10,508 bases of DNA from JAWWPY01 sp964412845 (GTDB taxonomy: Bacteria > Actinomycetota > Actinomycetes > Streptosporangiales > Streptosporangiaceae): NCBI GenBank assembly GCA_964412845.1, contig CAYPQM010000197.1, positions 1-10,508 of the forward strand, read 5' to 3'. Below, piece by piece: positions 6,237 through 10,508 of this stretch (positions are counted from its first letter, which is position 1; each line of letters begins with the position of its first letter). The notes under the pieces are model-generated. The model made no database searches. It was not told where the DNA came from and worked only from the letters and a program-made list of their open reading frames with translations. The translations under genes and the position numbers were made by a program.

Positions 6237-6860
6237 ATGGACAGCGGCGAGTCAAGCTTGATCGAGACTGAGCACAAATACGACGTAGACCCCGATTTCG
6301 CCTTCCCGGACCTCACCGGGCTCGGCCCGGGGGTCACCGCGGCGCAGCCGCAGACGCAGCAACTCGCGGCCACCTACTTCGACACCGGCGACTTGCGCCT
6401 GGCTGGCGCGCATATCACCCTGCGCCGACGGACCGGCGGATCCGACGCCGGCTGGCACGTCAAGCTGCCGGTGAGCAAGGACACCCGGCGGGAGCTGCAC
6501 TTCCCGCTGGGGCAGGACACCGGGACGGTACCGCCGCGTGTCGCGGAAATGGTGGCCGAGTGGGCGGGAGACGAGCCGCTGCGCCCGATAGCCCGGCTGG
6601 AGACCACCCGGACGGTGCGGCGGCTGCTCGACGAGGCGGGCGGCGTCCTCGCCGAGGTAGCCGATGACCAGGTAACGGGATCACGGCCGGCCCGCCAGGG
6701 CCAGCAGGGCTGGCAGCAGGCTGCGGCCTGGCGGGAGCTTGAGGTGGAGCTGGTGTCAGGCGGGCGGGACATCCTCGGCGCGGCCGGCACCCGGCTGCGC
6801 GCCGCCGGCGCCCGGCCATCGGCGTCCGCCTCCAAGCTCAGCCGCCTCCTCAGCAGCTAG
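6237..6860 (+). CDS. CYTH-domain protein (triphosphate tunnel metalloenzyme family)
   Basis: A 207-residue protein starting at ATG 6237. The CYTH signature ExExK is present as E10-T-E12-H-K14 (IETEHKYDV). It is followed by LAATYFDTGDLRLAGAHITL and RRRTGGSDAGWHVKLPVSKD, the strands that line the tunnel with basic residues, then RLETTRTVRRLLDEAGGVLA, EVADDQV and WRELEVELVSGG. Members bind a triphosphate group and divalent metal and hydrolyse tripolyphosphate or thiamine triphosphate, or act as adenylate cyclases; the substrate here is unknown. In actinobacteria the domain is often fused to a C-terminal CHAD domain. This protein ends at the CYTH tail (SASASKLSRLLSS) with TAG, and no CHAD sequence follows. 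There is no well-spaced Shine-Dalgarno (GAGG abuts the ATG), so the start may be leaderless. It is an apparently single-gene unit. Confidence 0.9.
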   Translation: MDSGESSLIETEHKYDVDPDFAFPDLTGLGPGVTAAQPQTQQLAATYFDTGDLRLAGAHITLRRRTGGSDAGWHVKLPVSKDTRRELHFPLGQDTGTVPPRVAEMVAEWAGDEPLRPIARLETTRTVRRLLDEAGGVLAEVADDQVTGSRPARQGQQGWQQAAAWRELEVELVSGGRDILGAAGTRLRAAGARPSASASKLSRLLSS

Positions 6861-6876
6861 CCTGACCGCAGGTTTC

Positions 6877-6930
6877 CATGATCGTGGTGGATCACTGGCT
6901 GCCGGTGACCACCGATCCACCGCGATCATG
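6877..6930. repeat. Large imperfect palindrome (REP-like element or terminator hairpin)
   Basis: Arms CATGATCGTGGTGGATC (6877-6893) and GATCCACCGCGATCATG (6914-6930) are reverse complements with one T/C difference, which would be a G-U wobble pair in RNA. Between them CACTGGC-T-GCCGGTG (around 6893-6907) can form a second small hairpin. It starts 16 bp after the CYTH stop. Absence of a T tract argues against a classic intrinsic terminator; length and symmetry suggest a repetitive extragenic palindrome or a regulator site. The rest of 6861-7046 holds only the upstream region of the next gene. Confidence 0.75.
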
Positions 6931-7036
6931 ACAACCACTCCGCCCGGGGCGCGGGGCACACTCAGAGGGTGGACAGAGGTTGCGCGTAGGTCCGGCACAA
7001 GCCACCAGGCGAGACTCTTCGTGTCGGACACCTACC

Positions 7037-7042
7037 AGGAGG
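7037..7042 (+). promoter_or_regulatory. Strong ribosome binding site for the Ser-rich protein
   Basis: AGGAGG, 4 nt before ATG 7047. This is the best Shine-Dalgarno match in the window and fixes the start of the small membrane protein; it contrasts with the leaderless-looking genes elsewhere. Confidence 0.85.
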
Positions 7043-7046
7043 AACC

Positions 7047-7394
7047 ATGAAGAGCCGCAATGACGACACGCAACTGGCAGTAGCTGCCCGTCAGCGCGGC
7101 CTGGCCCGGCTCCGGGCGGTCACCGTCACGGTCGGCGCCGCCGGGCTGGCCACGGCAGGCGTGGTGGCCTTCACCCTGCCCGGCGGGCACAGCACGTCGA
7201 ACAGCACCGCCACCGGGAGCAGCGCCTCGACCTCGGGTGGCAGCACGTCGACATCAACGGGGTCGTCCGACGATTCCGGGTCATCCGATGATTCCGGGTC
7301 GTCGAGCAGCACGTCGAGCTCGGCCAGTGCCCAGTCGTCATCCGCGCCGACGGCCAGCTCAGGCTCAACCCAGGTCACCTCGGGAGGCTCCTGA
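7047..7394 (+). CDS. Small Ser/Thr-rich single-pass membrane or secreted protein, coupled to apbE
   Basis: A 115-residue protein with no family I recognise. Residues 1-23 are polar and basic, with several Arg (MKSRNDDTQLAVAARQRGLA). Residues 24-44 form one hydrophobic helix (AVTVTVGAAGLATAGVVAFTL), consistent with a signal anchor with the tail outside. From residue 48 to the end the protein is almost only Ser, Thr, Gly, Asp and Ala, with an 18-bp duplicated unit encoding SSDDSG twice (7263-7298). Such tails are typically disordered, wall-spanning or glycosylated spacers. The stop overlaps the ATG of apbE by one base (TGATG), so both are translationally coupled. A link to flavin-based electron transfer is inferred only from this coupling. 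No FMN-binding domain and no Dxx(S/T)GA(T/S) flavinylation motif was found in it. Confidence 0.82.
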   Translation: MKSRNDDTQLAVAARQRGLARLRAVTVTVGAAGLATAGVVAFTLPGGHSTSNSTATGSSASTSGGSTSTSTGSSDDSGSSDDSGSSSSTSSSASAQSSSAPTASSGSTQVTSGGS

Positions 7395-8350
7395 TGCCCG
7401 CCGCCGGCCCCGGGGATACCGCTGAGGCCCCGGCGTCGGCCGACTGGACGGCCCTCGGCACCATGGTCCAGCTGCTCGTCACGGACCCGTGGCGGCTGGC
7501 GGAGGGCCGCCGCCTGCTTGAGGCGGATCTCGCCGCGGTAGACGCCGCGTGCAGCCGGTTCCGGCTAGATTCAGAGCTCGTGGCGGTTGACTCGGCCCCG
7601 GGCCCCGTCGAGGTGAGCCCGCTGCTCGCGGAGGCCCTCGCGGTTGCCCTGCGCGCCGCCCGGCTGACCGACGGGGACGTCGACCCCACCGTTGGCGAAG
7701 CCATGGCCGCCATCGGTTACGACCGCGACTTCCCGCTGGTGCCGGCGCACGGGCCGCCGCTCACCCTGTCCGTCAGGTCCGTGCCCGGCTGGCGTCAGGT
7801 GCAGTTCGACGAGGGGTCACGCATTCTCGCCCTGCCCCGGGGGGCGCGGCTGGACCTGGGCGCGACCGCCAAGGCCTGGGCCGCCGACCGGTCCGCGGCC
7901 CGGCTCGCCGACGCGCTCGGCTGTGGCGTGCTGGTGAGCCTGGGCGGCGACATCGCGGTCGCCGGCCAGGCCCCACCGGGCGGCTGGCGGGTCCGGGTAC
8001 AGGACGTGACCGGCCGGCCCGAAGACCCGCCGGCCGGCCCGTCCGCCGTGGTGGCAATCCAGGACGGCGGGCTGGCCACGTCAAGTACCACGGCACGGCG
8101 CTGGCGGCGCGGCGGCGACGTGCTGCACCACATCCTCGACCCGCGCACCGGCCTGCCTGCGCCCGCCTGCTGGCGCACCGTCTCGGTGGCCGCGGCGAGC
8201 TGCGTCGATGCGAACACGGCCAGCACGGCGGCGATCATCCGCGGCCGCGACGCGCCGGGCTGGCTGTCCGGCCTGGGCCTGCCGGCCCGCTTGGTGGACG
8301 AGGCCGGCACCGTGCGGACGCTCGGCGGCTGGCCAGCGGATCCGAGCTAG
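7394..8350 (+). CDS. apbE: FAD:protein FMN transferase (ApbE family)
   Basis: A 318-residue ApbE-type flavin transferase, which covalently attaches FMN from FAD through a phosphoester bond to Ser/Thr of target proteins. ATG 7394 overlaps the preceding stop and follows a GGGAGG. Family landmarks in order: an N-terminal LGTMVQLLV strand; VDAACSRFRLDSEL; DGDVDPTVG; D154-L-G-A-T-A-K160 (FAD/metal region); LGGD at 183-186; GLATSST; HHILDPRTGLP at 245-255; and D272-A-N-T-A-S-T near the metal site. No signal peptide or lipobox is visible, unlike many periplasmic ApbE proteins, so flavinylation may occur in the cytoplasm before export, or the enzyme may be retained. The nearby ferric-reductase-like gene is a plausible electron-transfer partner. 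It converges on the MFS gene with 7 bp between stops and no obvious terminator. Confidence 0.93.
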   Translation: MPAAGPGDTAEAPASADWTALGTMVQLLVTDPWRLAEGRRLLEADLAAVDAACSRFRLDSELVAVDSAPGPVEVSPLLAEALAVALRAARLTDGDVDPTVGEAMAAIGYDRDFPLVPAHGPPLTLSVRSVPGWRQVQFDEGSRILALPRGARLDLGATAKAWAADRSAARLADALGCGVLVSLGGDIAVAGQAPPGGWRVRVQDVTGRPEDPPAGPSAVVAIQDGGLATSSTTARRWRRGGDVLHHILDPRTGLPAPACWRTVSVAAASCVDANTASTAAIIRGRDAPGWLSGLGLPARLVDEAGTVRTLGGWPADPS

Positions 8351-8357
8351 CCACGGC

Positions 8358-9668
8358 CTAACCGCCAGGCCCGGCCTCATCCGGTTTCGCGGCGACGGTG
8401 CTCGACACGTAGCGCCAGATCTCCGGCAGCACCCAGCAGGTAACCGCCGCGGTCACCGCGCTGAGCAGGCCACCTGACCAGGCGGCCACCTGCGGGCCGG
8501 CCAGGGCCGCGACCCCGCCGGCCTCCGCGTCACCGATCCGCGGGCCGCCCTGGATGCCCGCGAAGATCAGGCTGTTCACCCGGCCCTGCATGCCATCGGG
8601 GGTGACCTGCTGCACGATGACCATGCGGAACACCGCCGAGATCACGTCCGCGGCGCCGGCCACGGCCAGCAGAGCCAGGGCGGCCGGCAGCCACGGCACC
8701 AGGCCGAATCCGGTGATGGCGGCGCCCCAGGCCACGACGCAGATCACCACCGCGGCGCCGGCTCGCCGGACCCGGCCCACATGGCCGGTCAGCAGGGACC
8801 CGACCAGGGCGCCAACCCCGGGCGCGGCGTTGAGGTAGCCCACGGTGGCCGCGCCGCCCCCGTACAGGGTGACCGCCAGCGCCGGGAACAAGGCACGGGG
8901 CAGCCCGAACACCATGGCGCCCAGGTCGATCACGAACACCCCGGCCAGCGGGCGGCTGCTGCGCAGGTAACGGACACCGCCCGCCAGCGAGGCCAGCCCG
9001 GCCGGCTGGCCGCCGCCCACGGGCCGCAGCGCGGGCAAGACAGCGACGGTCAGGAACGCCACGCCGAACGAGGCCACGTTCAGCCAGTAGACCAAGGCGA
9101 AGCCGGCCCGGGCAATCAGCAGCCCGGCGGCGGCCGGGCCCACCACCGAGGTGACCTGGAAGGCCGCCGACTGCAAGGACAAGGCGGCGGGCAGTTCCGC
9201 GGGCGGCACCAGCTGGCGCAGCGAGGCGCGCCGCGCCGACCAGTCGAGTCCCTGGAAAGCCGCGGACTCGGCGGTGCAGGCAAAGACGAGCCACAGCAGC
9301 GGCCGGCCGAGCATGGCATTGACCGCCAGGCCCGCGCAGCCGACCGCAAGCAGGACCTGGGTGCACAGCATGACCCGGCGCCGGTCCCAGGCATCGACCA
9401 GCGGGCCGCCGAGCAGGGACCCGGCCAGCAGCGGGACCAGCTGCCCCAGGCTGACCAGGCCCACCATGGCGGTGGAGCCGGTCAGCCGGTAGGTCTGGTA
9501 GGCGACCGCGACGATGGTGAGCTGGCTGCCGGCCTGGGACACCAGCTGCCCGGCCCACAAGCGCCGGAAATCCCGGTGCCTGCGCAGCGGCCCCACGTCC
9601 AGGAACGCGCCCCCCACGCCGCGCCGCCGGCCCGCAGGCTGCGCAGGCGTCGCCGGCTGCGCGGGCAT
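8358..9668 (-). CDS. MFS transporter, probable exporter (EntS/MFS_3-like)
   Basis: A 436-residue multi-span membrane protein from ATG 9668, which follows GGGGAGG with a 4-nt spacer; an ATG at 9770 would add 34 unlike-family residues. After a short polar N terminus the family start GPLRRHRDFRRLWAGQLVSQ is followed by about 12 hydrophobic segments. The loop between helices 2 and 3 reads GGPLVDAWDRRRVML, matching MFS motif A. Other landmarks are GLDWSARRASLRQLVPPAEL, LQSAAFQVTSVVGPAAAGLL, and QQVTPDGMQGRVNSLIFAG late in the protein. These fit the exporter branch that includes enterobactin exporter EntS and macrolide efflux-like proteins. The substrate cannot be assigned; adjacency to a ferric-reductase-like gene makes a siderophore or redox metabolite conceivable, which is inference only. 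It is transcribed alone. Confidence 0.9.
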   Translation of the reverse strand: MPAQPATPAQPAGRRRGVGGAFLDVGPLRRHRDFRRLWAGQLVSQAGSQLTIVAVAYQTYRLTGSTAMVGLVSLGQLVPLLAGSLLGGPLVDAWDRRRVMLCTQVLLAVGCAGLAVNAMLGRPLLWLVFACTAESAAFQGLDWSARRASLRQLVPPAELPAALSLQSAAFQVTSVVGPAAAGLLIARAGFALVYWLNVASFGVAFLTVAVLPALRPVGGGQPAGLASLAGGVRYLRSSRPLAGVFVIDLGAMVFGLPRALFPALAVTLYGGGAATVGYLNAAPGVGALVGSLLTGHVGRVRRAGAAVVICVVAWGAAITGFGLVPWLPAALALLAVAGAADVISAVFRMVIVQQVTPDGMQGRVNSLIFAGIQGGPRIGDAEAGGVAALAGPQVAAWSGGLLSAVTAAVTCWVLPEIWRYVSSTVAAKPDEAGPGG

Positions 9669-9721
9669 GCGGCCTCCCCGGAGATGGGCTGAGTCGTATG
9701 TATACCGAACGCACCCCGGGG

Positions 9722-9739
9722 CGCCCCCGGCAGGGGGCG
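9722..9739. repeat. GC hairpin in divergent intergenic region
   Basis: CGCCCCC (9722-9728), loop GGCA, GGGGGCG (9733-9739): a 7-bp perfect stem upstream of both the MFS and the ferric-reductase-like genes. Role unknown. Confidence 0.4.
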
Positions 9740-9741
9740 GA

Positions 9742-9756
9742 TCTGGCCAGGCCAGA
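9742..9756. promoter_or_regulatory. 15-bp perfect palindrome, candidate operator
   Basis: TCTGGCC (9742-9748), central A, GGCCAGA (9750-9756): perfect dyad symmetry in the 183-bp region between the divergent MFS (start 9668) and heme-protein (start 9852) genes. Size and position fit a dimeric regulator site, but no regulator gene lies in the window. A TATAC-containing stretch near 9699-9707 may hold an MFS promoter; I could not pair it with a convincing -35. Confidence 0.4.
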
Positions 9757-9851
9757 GCGTTCAGAGGCAATTGAGAGGAAGGTTAGAGACAGCCCTGCAG
9801 CCGGCCGGTCATGCTCAATCCAGAGCACCGACACCAGGCGAGGGATGCGAC

Positions 9852-10508
9852 ATGAACGGGATCACCGGGAGCACCGCGCTCTGGTACGCCAGCCGTGCCA
9901 CCGGGGTGGTGAGCCTGCTGCTGCTCACCGCCGTGGTGCTGCTCGGCGTGCTGGTGAACCGGCAAGGGCGGCTGCCGGGGCTGCCCAGGTTCGTGGTGAC
10001 CGGGTTGCACCGCAGCATCTCGCTGCTGTCGGTCGCGTTCATCGCCGTGCATGTCATAACGGCGATCGCCGATCCCTATGTGAGCATCCGGCTGACCGCC
10101 GCGGTCATCCCGTTCACCTCCGCGTACAAGCCGTTCTGGCTCGGCCTGGGCGCCGTCTCGCTCGACCTGATCGCGGCGCTGATCGTGACCAGCCTGGCCC
10201 GGGCGCACATCAGCCGCAAGCTCTGGCGCGGCGTGCACTGGCTCGCCTACGCGGCATGGCCGGTGGCCCTGGCGCACGGCGTCGGCAGCAGCACCGACCT
10301 GCAGCGGGGACTGCTGCTGTGGCTGGCCGTCGGCTGCACCCTCGCCGTAGCCGGTGCGGTGACCTGGCGGCTGGCCGGAGCAGCCCGGGACGTGCCCCGC
10401 GCGGAGCGGGCCGCCGCCACCCTCGCCCAGGGCCGCCCTCGGCCGCGGGCCCGGCTGCCCCACGAAGGGCCAGCCAGCCCCGGGCGGCCAGCCGATTACG
10501 GGCGGCCA
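9852..10508 (+). CDS. Ferric reductase-like transmembrane heme b protein (partial)
   Basis: Begins at ATG 9852 with AGGG 7 nt upstream and stays open for 219 codons to the right edge, so its end is not seen. It has about six hydrophobic segments: near 17-35, 56-73, 96-115, 128-142, 150-168 and possibly one short additional stretch. Two His pairs are placed as in ferric-reductase-like domains: H53 and H67 (GLHRSISLL, IAVHVITAIA), and H129 and H142 (RGVHWLAYA, ALAHGVGSS), 14 and 13 residues apart, suited to ligate two b hemes across the membrane. After about residue 170 it becomes a Pro/Arg/Ala-rich hydrophilic tail. Such proteins pass electrons across the membrane and in actinobacteria are often encoded with FMN-binding-domain proteins and ApbE. 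ApbE lies 1.5 kb upstream on the same strand, and an FMN-binding gene may follow beyond the edge (inference). Confidence 0.88.
   Translation, partial: MNGITGSTALWYASRATGVVSLLLLTAVVLLGVLVNRQGRLPGLPRFVVTGLHRSISLLSVAFIAVHVITAIADPYVSIRLTAAVIPFTSAYKPFWLGLGAVSLDLIAALIVTSLARAHISRKLWRGVHWLAYAAWPVALAHGVGSSTDLQRGLLLWLAVGCTLAVAGAVTWRLAGAARDVPRAERAAATLAQGRPRPRARLPHEGPASPGRPADYGRP

Noticed and set aside
7263..7298. ApbE flavinylation motif in the Ser-rich tail (DDSGSS repeats)
   Set aside because: Does not fit Dxx(S/T)GA(T/S): the Asp spacing is wrong and the Ala is missing.
8351..8357. Terminator between apbE and the MFS gene
   Set aside because: Only 7 bp separate the stops and no hairpin with a T tract is visible there.
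8781..9692. 303-codon plus-strand frame opposite the MFS gene
   Set aside because: Gln/Gly/Arg-rich low-complexity translation with no recognisable domain; shadow frame.
9815..9820. Further SigK-like -35 box (CAATCC) upstream of the ferric-reductase-like gene
   Set aside because: No CGAATA-type -10 at 16 nt spacing; the sequence there is GCGAGG.
8530..9834. 434-codon open frame overlapping the MFS gene on the same strand
   Set aside because: Gly/Ala/Arg/Pro-rich with no membrane helices; it is a frame-shifted shadow of the MFS transporter.
9783..10463. 226-codon minus-strand frame opposite the ferric-reductase-like gene
   Set aside because: Low-complexity Gln/Gly/His-rich translation, whereas the plus strand shows coherent membrane helices and paired His ligands.

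Overview
The window is very GC-rich DNA with actinobacterial codon use, frequent GTG starts, 4-nt gene overlaps and leaderless-looking genes. Together with the gene families present (an RNase H of the type fused to a phosphatase, a SigK/RskA pair, an F420/FMN split-barrel oxidoreductase and a sulfite-oxidase-like membrane enzyme), this points to an actinomycete (Actinomycetota), possibly a Streptosporangiales-like lineage. The lower rank is a guess. A run of exactly 100 N (1825-1924) marks a scaffold gap, so this is a draft assembly.

Layout. (1) 1-1187, minus strand: a zinc-ribbon coiled-coil protein followed, with a GTGA overlap, by the RNase H end of a probable RNase H/phosphatase protein that runs off the left edge. 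(2) 1299-1799, plus strand: a PPOX-class split-barrel flavin/F420 enzyme. (3) 1797-1995: a short tandem GC-rich repeat array that contains the assembly gap and separates the convergent genes. (4) 2032-3380, minus strand: a SigK-type ECF sigma factor and its membrane anti-sigma factor RskA, overlapping by GTGA. (5) 3462-5180, plus strand, divergent from the sigma gene: a membrane-anchored molybdopterin oxidoreductase of the sulfite oxidase family. The 81-bp region between them holds two back-to-back, nearly identical promoter-like sequences, each exactly 6 nt from a GTG start. (6) 5190-6062, minus strand: an alpha/beta-hydrolase-fold protein that seems to have lost its catalytic residues. (7) 6237-6860, plus strand: a stand-alone CYTH-domain protein. 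(8) 6877-6930: a large imperfect palindrome. (9) 7047-8350, plus strand: a small Ser-rich membrane protein translationally coupled to ApbE (FAD:protein FMN transferase). (10) 8358-9668, minus strand: an MFS exporter. (11) 9852 to the right edge, plus strand: a ferric-reductase-like heme b membrane protein.

How the genes may work together. Two redox modules stand out. The sigma/anti-sigma pair most likely controls itself and the divergent molybdoenzyme through matching leaderless promoters; this is the most coherent and testable signal in the window. The ApbE, Ser-rich anchor and heme-b ferric-reductase-like genes look like parts of a flavin-based transmembrane electron transfer system. The flavinylated partner is not visible here and may lie just beyond the right edge. 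No tRNA, rRNA, CRISPR array, transposase or phage gene was seen.
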